Assembly (NCBI RefSeq): GCF_900198405.1
Contig: NZ_FZMR01000009.1
Coordinates: 1 to 64,000 of the forward strand
Direction of reading: 5' to 3'
Origin: Helicobacter cetorum
GTDB lineage: Bacteria > Campylobacterota > Campylobacteria > Campylobacterales > Helicobacteraceae
Length of the DNA: 64,000 nt
Part shown: positions 30,465 to 40,571 of the stretch, in pieces
How the letters are laid out: each line of letters starts with the position of its first letter
Position numbering within the stretch: position 1 is the stretch's first letter
Notes under the pieces: generated by a model
Seen by the model: the letters and a program-made list of their open reading frames with translations, nothing else
What the model was told of the DNA's origin: nothing
The model's database searches: none
Made by a program: the position numbers and the translations under genes

Positions 30465-31589
30465 TTATAGGGTGATTGGCATCATTAAAGTAGAAATTTT
30501 AGCGTTCAAATGACTTTGTTTTTCATCAAGGGGTTCTTGGAGCAAAAAGGGTGCGGAAGATTCATTGCACTGTAAAATAAATTGTGTTGCTCCTAAAGCA
30601 TTGAGTGCCTCAAGAAAAAACTTCGCATTTACACCCAAACTAAAAGAGTCTTGTAGGTCTAAACCCTTCTCAAGCTCAATAGAAGTTTTAGCTGTTTCAC
30701 TATGCTCAGAATCTAAAGACTCAAATAAAACATTATTTTTTTCCAAAGTGAGCTTAATATTGGTGCTTAAAGAACTAGATAACTTAATGCTCTCTTTAAA
30801 TTCTTCTTTATCCAAGGTAAAACAAGATGCATATTCTTTAGGAAGGATTTTTTGATAATCGGGGTAATTCCCATCAATAAGTTTCGTAAAAAAAGTGTGT
30901 GTTTCATTTTCAATGATAGCTAGTATGCCATCGCTTTTGAAAGTGAAATTTTCATAAAAAAGCTTAAGGCTTTCTAATAAAGCACGCTTAGGTAAAATGC
31001 AAGAAATAGTTTCTTCTGTTGAGTTGATAGAAATATTTTCTAATTGCGTATAAGATAGGCGTCTTGTATCTGTTCCAACCAAAGCAAGGGTTTGATGAGT
31101 TTTATTAAGTTGCATTAAAATTCCGGTCAGCTCTCTTTTATGGCTATTTTGTTCAATAACAGGAGCAATTTTTTTAAACGCATCCATTAAAAAAGGGGTA
31201 TTGATTTCTAAGCTAACTTTTGGCTCTATAGTAGGGAACTCAGGAAACTCGCTCGCATCAAACATGGGGAGTTTAAAAGAGCTTTTATTTTGCTTGATAA
31301 CCAAACTATCCTCTTTAGTCTCTAAAACAAGACTAGCGTCCTTTAGGCGTGAGATAATATCTAAAAACTTCTTTCCATTAATTGTCCCTACGCCCTCTTC
31401 TTCTGTAGATTGCGTGAGAATATGGCTTTTTAACCCAATATCTGAATCACTCGCTTTTAAGAAAAGTTTATCTTCTATAGCCTCTAGATAAATATGTGAA
31501 GTAATAGAAGAGGCATCTTTTTTATCACAAAAAGCTTGCAAGTAACGCAAAGCGTTTTCTAAATCATTTTTATTGGCACTAATTTTCAT
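30465..31589 (-). CDS. dnaN: DNA polymerase III sliding clamp DnaN
   Basis: This is the beta clamp that tethers DNA polymerase III to DNA. I start it at the ATG at 31589 (MKISANKNDLENALRYLQA), giving 374 residues, the normal size; the open frame runs on to 31673 but that part crosses the promoter. Three clamp domains can be followed, with KISRLKDASLVLETK-like KFLDIISRLKD in the first, GTDTRRLSYTQL (residues about 180-191) in the second, and the terminal LMMPITL, the usual M-P-x-R/T-type end. A minus-strand TATAAT at 31621-31626 gives a leader of about 25 bases. It is co-transcribed with gyrB. Confidence 0.96.
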   Translation of the reverse strand: MKISANKNDLENALRYLQAFCDKKDASSITSHIYLEAIEDKLFLKASDSDIGLKSHILTQSTEEEGVGTINGKKFLDIISRLKDASLVLETKEDSLVIKQNKSSFKLPMFDASEFPEFPTIEPKVSLEINTPFLMDAFKKIAPVIEQNSHKRELTGILMQLNKTHQTLALVGTDTRRLSYTQLENISINSTEETISCILPKRALLESLKLFYENFTFKSDGILAIIENETHTFFTKLIDGNYPDYQKILPKEYASCFTLDKEEFKESIKLSSSLSTNIKLTLEKNNVLFESLDSEHSETAKTSIELEKGLDLQDSFSLGVNAKFFLEALNALGATQFILQCNESSAPFLLQEPLDEKQSHLNAKISTLMMPITL

Positions 31590-31620
31590 AATAAGCAGTT
31601 CCCTTGAGTTTTTACCTTGA

Positions 31621-31626
31621 ATTATA
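31621..31626 (-). promoter_or_regulatory. -10 box for dnaN-gyrB
   Basis: The minus strand reads GATATAATTC here, about 32 bases before the dnaN ATG. A plus-strand TATAAT for the adjacent glycosyltransferase remnant lies at 31660-31665, so the two promoters are divergent and close together. Confidence 0.6.
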
Positions 31627-31665
31627 TCATAATTGATTGTAATGATAATGTTATTTGGATATAAT

Positions 31666-32780
31666 CCTACCATAATAGAATATTTATTACGATTAAAGTT
31701 TACGAATAAATGCTCCTATAAAACTATCCCTATTTTCGTTATGTTTGATAATAACTATCGAGCACCAGCTAGTGTAAGTTTATACTCCATGTTAAGTTGT
31801 GCAAACCAAACAAGAAATGGGGTACCACTATTTTATAAGTTCCGTGCTTTGTCGGATTGCATAAGCCTTGAAAATGAAAGAAAACTCCGGAAGAGTCTTG
31901 ATATATTCAATAATTTTTCAAGTATAGAATTTTTAAATATAGCAGCTGATAATGCCCCTCACTCCCCCAGCAAACCTGTCGATGAGCTTTTATTTAAATT
32001 TAAGTTCATTTGCTTTAAAAACGATTCTCAAAAATTAATTCTTGCTCGTTTTATTACTAACCACTTTTTTTTCCAAATTACGAAAAAATTCTTATGTTTA
32101 ATATAGATACATTTTTTTAGGCAACATTAGTGAAGCATTTTTATCCCAATTGAAAATTATTATTATGGTATAACTCTATAGAGTTAAGTGCTAAAGATTT
32201 AAAACCGCTGAATACTTTTATCAGTTTAGGAAAGAAAATGGTGTTTCGGTAGAAATCGATACTATCGATAAAACCTTTATCTCATTTGAAGAAATCAAAA
32301 TTCTCTGTCGCTATTATTTTAACTGCGGTTTTATGATTGCTAATTTAAATTTATGGCATAAAGATAGCCTAGAAACACGCTTTTAGAGGCAAATCACTTA
32401 ATTATCCTGAACAAGATATTTTTCATGCTCTTAGGTGATTCTAAAACCATAGTATTACCCTATAAATACAATGCACTTCCCTATCTAAACCATAAAGATA
32501 TCTCAGAAACTTGTATGCTCCATTCCTATGACAACAAACCTTGGGACTTTTTAGATATGCCTTATGAAAAAGAATAACATGAAATTCTTTGCAAAACAAC
32601 TTTTGGAAAAGATTTTTTGATAGATTTTACAAAGAAGTTCAAGAAACTACCAAACTGCTATCATTCAAAGATAAGCAATGCTCTTTTAAATTCCTTAATT
32701 CCATATTACCTAAAAAACGATTAGTCCCATACCTCCTTTTTAAAATTAGCACAATGTTTGAGCGTTTAAGTACCAAGTAA
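31666..32780 (+). pseudogene. Decayed family-8 glycosyltransferase (RfaJ-like LPS enzyme)
   Basis: The first segment (to 32106) contains IPIFVMFDNNYRAPASVSLY, the start of GT8 LPS galactosyl/glucosyltransferases, and SLENERKLRKSLDIF. Later pieces in other frames are YFNCGFMIANLNLWHKDSLE (about 32320-32375), EQDIFHAL with IVLPYKYNALPYLN (about 32405-32490), DNKPWDFLDMP (near 32530-32565) and a C-terminal FKISTMFERLSTK ending at 32780. The DxD sugar-nucleotide region expected between the first two pieces is disrupted. Several frameshifts and stops are needed, so it is not a simple on/off phase variant. A similar rfaJ-like gene (HP0208) sits beside mrp in H. pylori, supporting orthology. The start is uncertain. 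Confidence 0.85.
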
Positions 32781-32786
32781 ACACTC

Positions 32787-34982
32787 TTAAAAATTATAGC
32801 TCACTAATGCGGTTACACTTCTTCCGGGGGCTGGCTCTCTACCCCCCCAAGAAGTGCCAATACCCCTAAAATAATATTTCATGTTAAAGAGATTATTCAC
32901 TTGCAAACTTGCTGTGATTTGCTGTCTGCCACTCTCCCATAAAATCTGAGAAATTTGAATATTCCATACCCAATACCATGGCAAAATCCCATAAGTTTGG
33001 TTCTCAAAAAGTCCGGCATACTCGCCCTTTTTATGCTCGTGCAAAATAATTGTTTTTTCTTGCACATGGTTTAAAATATCGCTATAACTACGAGAATAAA
33101 AATAACTGCTTAAGCCAAAAGTCGTGCCTTTATAAGTATAGCTTGCATCTAATACGAATTGATTAGGGCTGGTAAAAGGAAGTCTTTTATTCTTAATATC
33201 TTGCCCATCATGGTAGCGATTATTCGTAATTCTAGCGTCTATATAAGTATAAGATGCATGGATATTAAGCCCTCTAATAGGCTTGAGATATAATTCTAAT
33301 TCTACACCTTGAGAAAGAGCATTTACAGGTCTGCTTGCATAACGCCCTGTATAGTAGTTATTAGCATAAATAGCAAAATAATTAGCATTAAAACTTAATA
33401 GGTCATTTAAAGCGTATCTTGCTCCAGCCTCAAATTCATCAAAGATTTGAAAATAATGCGTGTTCCAGCCATTCAAGTTATATTGTGGGGGAATGTAAGA
33501 ACGCATATAATTGGCATAAATATTTAGCCCCTTAATCGGTCTGTAAGCGATATTGACAGCCGGATTGATTTGATTAAAATGCGTTTTCTTACTCCCCTTA
33601 CTTTCTACAAAATGATAGTTTAAAAAGGTGTAGCGAAATCCGGGGGCAATCACTAATTTTTCATCAAAAAACTTCATCTCATCAGAGAGATAGAATGCGG
33701 TGTAATTATTCAATAATTTTGTAGGCGAGCCCATTTCTTTAGTCATGCCCTTAAAGGTTTTAAAACCATGTGTATCATAAGTGTCTTCTGTCATAAACCT
33801 TAAGCCCATGACTAAATCTTGCTTGATATAGCGTGTGTTATTGATAGAGAGCTTGAGCTTAGGCTCAAAGGCATTCACTACATAACGGCGTGCGTTATTA
33901 AGTATCGTGTTGGTATCTTTAGAATAAATGGGGGCAATATTTGGGTTTAGATTCACGCTCATAAAACTACTTTCTAAAGCATAGTTTCTACTCATATCAT
34001 GCGTAAAATAGCTGAAACTAAACTCCCCATAAATTTTATCGCTATCCCCAAAAGTGTTTTTATACTCTAAGCCATAGCGTTTGGAATTGCCTGATAGAGC
34101 GTTATTAGGTCGCAAATTAGCAAAACGATTTTCTTGGTAATCTTTGATAGCAAGCGAGCCGGGGTTTTTAGCGAATGAATTATAGTATTGATAATACATT
34201 TTTAAAACATTATTGCTATTGATTTGATACAAACCTTCTAGCATGTAGTTTTGCAAATTGGTTGGCGAATTATCTCTAAAGCCTTGCCCCTTAATCCAAT
34301 TCGCACTCGCTTGGATACCAAAATGCTTGTTTATCATGCCCCCTGTTCTTAAAAAAGTGTTATAAAGCATGTTGTTAGACAAGGGATTTTTAGATTTAGG
34401 GTCATAAAACCCGCCATTTTTAGACTTACCCCAAAAGGTAATGCGCTCACTCGCTTGATTTTCCCATTTAGTAGGTATCGCCTTAGTGATGAAATTAAAC
34501 ACCCCTCCAAAAGTATTAGGCCCATATTGCACACTCGCTCCACCCTTAATCACATCAATCCTATCAATCATTTGAAAAGTAATAGGAAAAACTGAAAGCT
34601 GGATTTTAGAATACGGAGCTGGCGTGATAGGCACGCCATTCATCAAAAATAAACCTGCATTAGAATGTCCTGCACCCCCACCTCCAAACCCACGCAATGA
34701 AATACTAGGCATAACCCCAGTGCCTGTATTATTTCTAATCTGCACGCCCGGCACATTTTGCAAAGCCTCTTCAATGCTTTGATTTGCCGTTTTTTTAAGT
34801 TGCTTGTTAGAAATAATGGTGCGACTTCCTATAAAATTTTTTACTCGTTCATCTTCATAGCTACTAGGAAATGCTGTAAAACGCTTTTTAGTGGTTCGCA
34901 CCTTAGAGAGCGTTTTAGTATCCATAGCATTTAAGATTAAAGGCACACAAACACAAGAAAATACAGCCAAATGCTTATACAT
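32787..34982 (-). CDS. fecA: FecA-like TonB-dependent outer-membrane receptor (second copy)
   Basis: This 731-residue TonB-dependent receptor is related to the one at 8232-10604. The signal peptide is LAVFSCVCVPLILNAMD. The plug has ALQNVPGVQIRNNTGTGV, SLRGFGGGGAGHSNAG, DRIDVIKGGASVQYGPNTF and GGVFNFITKA (residues about 75-170). The barrel ends RSVTALVSYNF. It differs from the other copy mainly by shorter extracellular loops and by lacking the Cys pairs seen there (NPNCGLYSY...SPCWEYY), so ligands may differ. H. pylori has three FecA paralogues with different iron or nickel links. No convincing Fur box is visible just upstream, unlike the first copy. Confidence 0.93.
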   Translation of the reverse strand: MYKHLAVFSCVCVPLILNAMDTKTLSKVRTTKKRFTAFPSSYEDERVKNFIGSRTIISNKQLKKTANQSIEEALQNVPGVQIRNNTGTGVMPSISLRGFGGGGAGHSNAGLFLMNGVPITPAPYSKIQLSVFPITFQMIDRIDVIKGGASVQYGPNTFGGVFNFITKAIPTKWENQASERITFWGKSKNGGFYDPKSKNPLSNNMLYNTFLRTGGMINKHFGIQASANWIKGQGFRDNSPTNLQNYMLEGLYQINSNNVLKMYYQYYNSFAKNPGSLAIKDYQENRFANLRPNNALSGNSKRYGLEYKNTFGDSDKIYGEFSFSYFTHDMSRNYALESSFMSVNLNPNIAPIYSKDTNTILNNARRYVVNAFEPKLKLSINNTRYIKQDLVMGLRFMTEDTYDTHGFKTFKGMTKEMGSPTKLLNNYTAFYLSDEMKFFDEKLVIAPGFRYTFLNYHFVESKGSKKTHFNQINPAVNIAYRPIKGLNIYANYMRSYIPPQYNLNGWNTHYFQIFDEFEAGARYALNDLLSFNANYFAIYANNYYTGRYASRPVNALSQGVELELYLKPIRGLNIHASYTYIDARITNNRYHDGQDIKNKRLPFTSPNQFVLDASYTYKGTTFGLSSYFYSRSYSDILNHVQEKTIILHEHKKGEYAGLFENQTYGILPWYWVWNIQISQILWESGRQQITASLQVNNLFNMKYYFRGIGTSWGGREPAPGRSVTALVSYNF

Positions 34983-35113
34983 TCAAAGCCCTAATAAGAG
35001 AGATTAAAAATTACAATACAAACAAAGACATTTTAAAATAAAAACAATTAAAAAGAGTTAAATTAATTTTTAATCCACTAGCACACCTTAGAAAGATATG
35101 CTAGTTTAAAAGA

Positions 35114-36220
35114 TTAATGTGAACAACCTTGAGTTTGTGTAGGCTGAATATCCTTATTGTCGGCTAATTTTTCACGCTCTACTTTGTCCAAAAAGGCGTT
35201 TACATTTTGTGCCATTTTTTCAAAAGTCTTAGCACTCACGCTATTAGGATGAGAGATAACAATCGGTTCGCCCTTATCCCCACCAATACGCACTTTAGGT
35301 TCTAGTGGGAGCTTAGCTAAAATTTGTGTATCATAAGTTTCTAATAACTCATTCATAGAATTTGAGCCAAAAATCTCGCTCTCTTTGTCGCAATGTCCGC
35401 ACACAAATGTTCCCATATTTTCTACAATACCAGCAATAGGAATGTGTAATTTCTTAAACATATCTAAACTTCTTTTAGCATCATCTAAACTCACCACTTG
35501 AGGTGTCGTAACGGTTATTCCTGCACTTAGTGGCACTGCTTGGGCTAGTGTGAGCTGTGCATCGCCTGTGCCTGGGGGCATATCCACTACTAGCACATCT
35601 AAATCCCCCCAAATAATATCACTTAGCATTTGCTCAATCGCTCGCATAAGCATGGGACCTCGCCAAATGAGACTCTGCCCTTCATCATATAAAAGCCCCA
35701 TACTCATCACAGAAACCCCAAAAGCTTTTAAAGGAATGAGTTTTTTACCGCTTGGGTCAGTCATCACATCAGCGTTTTGTAAGCCCATCATTCTAGGAAT
35801 ATTAGGCCCATAAACATCAGCGTCTAATAACCCTACCTTTTTACCCAAGTTCGCTAAAGCAATGCTTAAATTCACACTCGTTGTGCTTTTACCCACACCG
35901 CCCTTACCAGAGCTTACCATAACTACATGCTTAATATTTTTAGCTAGATTTTTAGTAGTAGGCTTTGGGCTTTGAGGTTTAGGTGGGGTTTTAATATCCA
36001 AATTCACTTCCTTAACACCGATTTCTTGCATCACTTTTGAGATATGTTCTCTTAAAATCTCACTCGTTTCTTCAGCACTTGATGGGATTTCTACTAAAAG
36101 CCCTAACTTATTTTCATGTAAAGTGATGTTTTTGACAAATCCAAAGCTAACAATATCCTTTTCAAAATTAGGATAGATAATCGTTTTTAATGCGTTTAAA
36201 ATGTCTTCTTGCGTAAGCAT
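35114..36220 (-). CDS. mrp: Mrp/ApbC-type iron-sulfur carrier ATPase
   Basis: This is a 368-residue P-loop ATPase that carries iron-sulfur clusters to apoproteins in the cytoplasm. An N-terminal MIP18/DUF59-type domain (residues 1-85) is followed by a Pro/Lys linker and the deviant Walker [19 protein letters not shown] (about 103-120). Further motifs are [16 protein letters not shown] (about 131-146), [20 protein letters not shown] and the cluster-binding CxxC in [11 protein letters not shown]. The C-terminus ends TQTQGCSH. It matches HP0207 in length and order relative to the glycosyltransferase. Confidence 0.94.
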   Translation of the reverse strand: MLTQEDILNALKTIIYPNFEKDIVSFGFVKNITLHENKLGLLVEIPSSAEETSEILREHISKVMQEIGVKEVNLDIKTPPKPQSPKPTTKNLAKNIKHVVMVSSGKGGVGKSTTSVNLSIALANLGKKVGLLDADVYGPNIPRMMGLQNADVMTDPSGKKLIPLKAFGVSVMSMGLLYDEGQSLIWRGPMLMRAIEQMLSDIIWGDLDVLVVDMPPGTGDAQLTLAQAVPLSAGITVTTPQVVSLDDAKRSLDMFKKLHIPIAGIVENMGTFVCGHCDKESEIFGSNSMNELLETYDTQILAKLPLEPKVRIGGDKGEPIVISHPNSVSAKTFEKMAQNVNAFLDKVEREKLADNKDIQPTQTQGCSH

Positions 36221-36584
36221 TTTACTCCTTAAAATGATAAAATAAATCTCTCTTATATCAAATTTTTCTTAAGGATTTCTTAAAACAATCTTTATTATAA
36301 AAATATCATTTAAATTTTGTGCTTTAGCTTGTGTTATGTGGCTTGTATTTTCAGCATGAGCCATTTTACTTTTAACAAACAATAACCTCATTTAATAAAA
36401 ATGAAAGGTGTAAGCGTACCATAGTGGGAGCGTAAGTCAATAGTTTAAGGGATAAATTTTAAAATAAATCAAAAAATTTCTATTATCTCGTTAATTCCAA
36501 GCAACATGTATCAAACTTTATTAATTTTTTTAAATGCAAAACCACAGATAATTAAACCTATGGATATTGCTTATTCAAAACTAA
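36221..36584. other. 364-base intergenic region between mrp and htpG
   Basis: No well-supported gene is visible. On the minus strand a 40-codon frame (36391 down to 36269) starts MRLLFVKSKMAHAENTSHIT, whose AHA-E looks faintly like a signal-peptide cleavage site, so it could be a scrap of an outer-membrane gene. No clear terminator hairpin was found. Confidence 0.35.
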
Positions 36585-38450
36585 TCACAACGCCTTTAAC
36601 AGAACGCTATTTAATCGCTCATTAAAGCTTTTAGCGTCTTTTAAAGCCCCTTTTTCTAAAAGCTTTGCCCCATCATAAAGCAACCAAATGAAAGTATTAA
36701 GTTGCTCTTTGTCTTCGCATTTTAGAAGCTTTTGTAAAATCGCATGGCTTGGGTTTAATTCTAAAGTCTTCTTACTTTCAGGCACGCTTTGACCCATTTG
36801 ACGCATGAAATTTGCCATCATCGCATTTTCAGCATCCCCTATTAGAGCCACCGCTGAAGTGAGATTATTAGAAAGCTCTACGCCTTTAATCTCATCTTTA
36901 AGGTTTTCTTCAAACGCAGTCATTAAATCCTTAAATTGTGCTTTGACTTCATCATTGATTTCTTCTAAGCCAAGCTCTTTTAAACTCTCGCTATGGCTGG
37001 CGTCTTTAAAAGGAATTTTGTCATATTCATTCACACTTGGCATTACAAAGGCGTCAATCTCATCGCTCAATAGTAAAACATCATAGCCTTTTTGAGCGTA
37101 TTTTTCTAGGAGTGGAGATGCTTTTAACAAATCCAAATTTTCGCCTAAGAGATAGTAAATGCTCTTTTGATTTTCTTTTAAATTCTCTTTATATTCTTTT
37201 AAAGAAATCAATTTTTCTTTATCCTTGGAGTAAAAACGCAATAGTTCTAATAGCTTGTCTTTGTTTTCAAAATCCCCATACAAGCCTTCTTTTAATACCT
37301 TTCCAAAAGGCTCATAAAATTTATGATAATTCTCATTATCCTTGCTTAATCTCTCAATCTCACTTAAAATCTTTTTAACTGAAGCAGAACGGATATTAGC
37401 TAAAATCTTGTTTTGCTGTAAAATTTCTCTGCTTACATTCAAAGGTAAATCTTCGCTATCAATCACGCCTTTAACAAATCTCAAATACGACGGCAACAAT
37501 TCTTTGTCATCATCAGTGATAAACACTCTTTTAACATAGAGTTTAACCCCACTTTTATAATCCACTCTATACATATCAAAGGGTGCAACGCTAGGAATGT
37601 AAAAAAGCGTGGTGTATTCTAAAGAACCTTCCACTTTATTATGGATATAGCTCAAAGGCTCGCTGTTATCATGCGAAAAAGATTTGTAAAATTCTTTGTA
37701 ATCACTATCTTTTAGTTCGCTCTTACTCATTTTCCATAAAGCACTCGCTTTATTGATTTGCTCGCACTTTTCTTCTTTTACTTCTTTTTTATTGTCCCCT
37801 TCGCCTTCAAATTTCGTATCCATATAGGTTAAAAAGATAGGAAAAGGAATGTGTTCAGAATACTTCTTAACAATGCTATCAATCTCCCACCGACTTGCAA
37901 AATTACCATCTTCATCTTTTAAAAAGAGAGTGATTTCTGTGCCTTGCTCATCTTTCACGCATTCATTGATTTCAAACTTACCCTTACCATCACTAATCCA
38001 TGCATAAGCTTGCTCGCTAGTAGCTTTCTTGGTTTGAACGACAATTTTACTAGCCACCATAAACGCTGAATAAAAGCCCACGCCAAATTGTCCGATTAAC
38101 GCACTATCTTTTTTCTTATCCCCACTCAAAGCGTTTAAGAAACTCTTAGTGCCTGATTTTGCAATCGTGCCTAAATGCTCTATTAAATCGTTTTTATCCA
38201 TGCCTATGCCATTATCTCTAATAGTCAAGGTCTTTTTCTCGCTATCAAAACTTAAATGAATGCTAGGAACTACGCTCAAACCTTTTAATTTCTCATCAGT
38301 TAGCATTAAATAATTGAGCTTATCCAAAGCATCGCTTGCATTAGAAATAAGCTCTCTTAAAAAAATCTCTTTATTAGAATATAAAGAATGAATCATCAAT
38401 TCCAAAAGCTGGTTGATTTCAGTTTGAAAGGTGTATTCTGTATTAGCCAT
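36585..38450 (-). CDS. htpG: Hsp90-family chaperone HtpG
   Basis: HtpG is the bacterial Hsp90, an ATP-dependent cytosolic chaperone. From the ATG at 38450 (MANTEYTFQTEINQLLELMI) it has 621 residues, the H. pylori length; a longer frame to 38549 is not supported. The GHKL ATP-binding site is seen as FLRELISNASDALDKL (residues about 31-46), TIRDNGIGMDKNDLI (about 75-89) and IGQFGVGFYSAFMVA (about 117-131). The middle domain has LPLNVSREILQQNKIL (about 330-345). The C-terminal dimerisation domain is complete. Confidence 0.97.
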   Translation of the reverse strand: MANTEYTFQTEINQLLELMIHSLYSNKEIFLRELISNASDALDKLNYLMLTDEKLKGLSVVPSIHLSFDSEKKTLTIRDNGIGMDKNDLIEHLGTIAKSGTKSFLNALSGDKKKDSALIGQFGVGFYSAFMVASKIVVQTKKATSEQAYAWISDGKGKFEINECVKDEQGTEITLFLKDEDGNFASRWEIDSIVKKYSEHIPFPIFLTYMDTKFEGEGDNKKEVKEEKCEQINKASALWKMSKSELKDSDYKEFYKSFSHDNSEPLSYIHNKVEGSLEYTTLFYIPSVAPFDMYRVDYKSGVKLYVKRVFITDDDKELLPSYLRFVKGVIDSEDLPLNVSREILQQNKILANIRSASVKKILSEIERLSKDNENYHKFYEPFGKVLKEGLYGDFENKDKLLELLRFYSKDKEKLISLKEYKENLKENQKSIYYLLGENLDLLKASPLLEKYAQKGYDVLLLSDEIDAFVMPSVNEYDKIPFKDASHSESLKELGLEEINDEVKAQFKDLMTAFEENLKDEIKGVELSNNLTSAVALIGDAENAMMANFMRQMGQSVPESKKTLELNPSHAILQKLLKCEDKEQLNTFIWLLYDGAKLLEKGALKDAKSFNERLNSVLLKAL

Positions 38451-38633
38451 AAGCCTAAAATCCTTATTGAAAAAAATTTTGTCAAAATTATACACAAAAA
38501 TACATGTCTTTATAAATAAACGCTCTTTTAAGGCGGTATTTCTTACCAATATTTTCTAAAAATTTGCTAAAATTCTCCTAAGTTGTATCTATTGTTTAAA
38601 ATTTATTTACTTTATATGATAAAGGTTTGTAAA

Positions 38634-39968
38634 ATGAGCTTTTTTAATAAAACCCCCAGAAATTTAGACGCCTTAAATTCCTTTTTAGATAAGCCTATTG
38701 ATTTTCTTAACGAGCAAAATTTAAAAGACCTCATCAATGAGCTTTCTTCTTTAGAAACTAATGACACTCAAAACATCATCAAATGCCTAACAGAAAGCCT
38801 AAAAACCAATCTTAACGCCCTACAAAAACCCCATAAAGAAGAGATAAATTCAAAAAACGATAATATCGCCCAATTAGAGCAACAGCTCTTGGTGGAGCAA
38901 ACCATGGTTTCAGCAAGTAGAAGTGGGCTATGGTATATGATAATGCCAAAAGAGGGTTTTAGTGAAAATGTGCCGTTTGTATGGAGCGCGAAATTTAGGG
39001 AATTACTAGGCTTTTCTAACGAGCAAGATTTCCCTAATGTTTTAAACTCTTTAACAAGTCGTATCCACCCTAGCGAAAAAGACCAAGTTTTAAATAGCTT
39101 TGGAGCGTTTTTAAGCTCTAACCAATCTTCTATAGATATTTTTTATCGTATCCAATGCAAAAATGGCGATTACAAGCACTTCCATGCAGTGTGCGTAGCT
39201 AAACGAGACGCTCAAAATAATCCTATCATTGTTTCTGGCTCATTTGATGATATTGATGAGCAAGTCAAGCAAGAAAAAGATTTAAGCAATATTATGGAGC
39301 GTTTTAGCCTAGCGTTTAATCTCATCACAGACATGATTTTTGATATTAATCTTATCAATGATGATTTGTTGCATCAAGATAATAGCGTGTTTTTTAGCCA
39401 ACGCATGATGATAGAAATCCTTAAAGAGAGCGATAAACATTTAAATAGCCTTACTAATGCAATGTCAATTCCTATGCAAAATGCGTTTTTAAAAACTCTC
39501 AAAGAAATCCAAAATGAAATCAACAATCTTCAAAGTAATACACCAAGCGAGCCAAGAGCCATTGAGCTTAAAATTAAGCCAAAGGGCGAAAATGAAGAGA
39601 TAATCTATAAATTCCAAGCTCAAGGCATTAAAAGTGAAAAAAATGGCTCAACCAATAAGCGTATTGTAGGGGTATTCACTAATATTGATGCTCAAAACAA
39701 GCTCCATGTCCTTTTTGAAGAAAAAGAAAAAGAATACCAACAAAAGCTAGAGAAAAATCTCTCTGGTATCCAAGAAATCATTAATAAAATCAATGATATT
39801 TCTAAACAAACTAATTTACTTGCCTTAAATGCCGCTATTGAGGCTGCACGAGCGGGCGAACATGGCAGAGGCTTTGCGGTAGTGGCTGATGAAGTGCGTA
39901 ATCTTGCCAGCAAAACCAATGAGGCCACAAATGAAATTGTAACCTTATTGAAATCGGGGGCTGAATAA
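38634..39968 (+). CDS. Cytosolic PAS-containing chemoreceptor with very short signalling tail
   Basis: This protein has 444 residues from the ATG at 38634 (AAAGG upstream; an earlier frame start is less likely). There is no membrane segment. A helical region (residues 40-90) leads to a PAS domain (about 95-210; [41 protein letters not shown]), a second less clear sensory region (about 225-370), and the chemoreceptor signalling tip [20 protein letters not shown] plus [20 protein letters not shown]. The protein stops only about 15 residues after the tip ([11 protein letters not shown]), so most of the returning arm of the hairpin is missing. It is not the usual CZB-domain TlpD. Whether it can signal through CheA-CheW is open. 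Confidence 0.82.
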   Translation: MSFFNKTPRNLDALNSFLDKPIDFLNEQNLKDLINELSSLETNDTQNIIKCLTESLKTNLNALQKPHKEEINSKNDNIAQLEQQLLVEQTMVSASRSGLWYMIMPKEGFSENVPFVWSAKFRELLGFSNEQDFPNVLNSLTSRIHPSEKDQVLNSFGAFLSSNQSSIDIFYRIQCKNGDYKHFHAVCVAKRDAQNNPIIVSGSFDDIDEQVKQEKDLSNIMERFSLAFNLITDMIFDINLINDDLLHQDNSVFFSQRMMIEILKESDKHLNSLTNAMSIPMQNAFLKTLKEIQNEINNLQSNTPSEPRAIELKIKPKGENEEIIYKFQAQGIKSEKNGSTNKRIVGVFTNIDAQNKLHVLFEEKEKEYQQKLEKNLSGIQEIINKINDISKQTNLLALNAAIEAARAGEHGRGFAVVADEVRNLASKTNEATNEIVTLLKSGAE

Positions 39969-40135
39969 ATGTTATCAAAGTCTCAGCTTATTTAAAAATA
40001 GCGATAGGTTTCTTAAGCTAATAGCGTGCTTGATACGCTTTCAAAATCTAAAATATTTTTAAAAATCTCCAATGGATTAAACAACGCACTCATAATTTAT
40101 AGCACCAAAAAATTAATGCCATTTAGCACAATATA

Positions 40136-40154
40136 AGGGGGTTTATAACCCCCT
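40136..40154. terminator. Bidirectional terminator between chemoreceptor and DUF262 gene
   Basis: AGGGGGTT (40136-40143) and AACCCCCT (40147-40154) form a perfect 8-pair stem with a 3-base loop, followed by ATTTTAAC on the plus strand and by AT-rich sequence on the minus strand. It stands between two convergent genes. It overlaps the stop codon (40153-40155) of the extension frame of the DUF262 gene, which indicates that the true end of that gene is here rather than at 40572. Confidence 0.75.
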
Positions 40155-40571
40155 ATTTTAACTTGATTTTAAAGTTTTCTTTTTCTATATCAAATTTTTC
40201 TAATAACTCACTAATAAATCTAAGATTATCCTTATGATTTCTGTAATCTTTATAATAAATGCGCTTATTATCTAAAAACAAGCTTGGTATTTCTTGCTTT
40301 TCTTTTAATTTAATATTATCTTTAATAAGCGATAAGTGAATAACTCTTCCTATCATAAAGTTATCTCTAGCAAACTCGTATAACCTTTCTTTATAATCCA
40401 CACTATGACAAGCTAGGATTTTTAAGGTTTCTCTAAGCATTTCATACCACCAAGTAACTTCTCTGTATTGATTCAAAAAACTAAAACCCTCAGGCTTTTG
40501 ATAAGTAAAATCAATTTGAGAGTCTAAACTTACCCAACCCTCTTGTTGGCTAACAAAACTAAGAGGGTTAC
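40153..40571 (-). CDS. Out-of-frame C-terminal extension of the DUF262/DUF1524 protein
   Basis: This frame continues the upstream nuclease gene across an A9 tract. With one more A the protein would read through KKKELSNPLSFVSQQEGW and on to the stop at 40153. The segment (about 140 residues) contains NQYREVTWWYEMLRETLKIL, DNFMIGRVIHLSLI and RIYYKDYRNHKDNLRFISEL, and resembles the DUF4268-like tail domain. Its end (LLEKFDIEKENFKIKLK) repeats the pattern at the end of the 715-residue form (LLGEFDINPQDFKIALKKK), suggesting two related tail domains. A separate start within it, for example a TTG near 40476, lacks a good ribosome-binding site. I treat it as part of one slippage-controlled gene. Confidence 0.65.

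Noticed and set aside
31590-31673. N-terminal extension of DnaN to 31673
   Set aside because: It crosses the TATAAT promoter and adds residues not found in beta clamps; the ATG at 31589 gives the normal 374 residues.
38634-39968. Assignment as TlpD
   Set aside because: TlpD has a CZB zinc domain after the signalling tip and no clear PAS; this protein has a PAS region and ends right after the tip.
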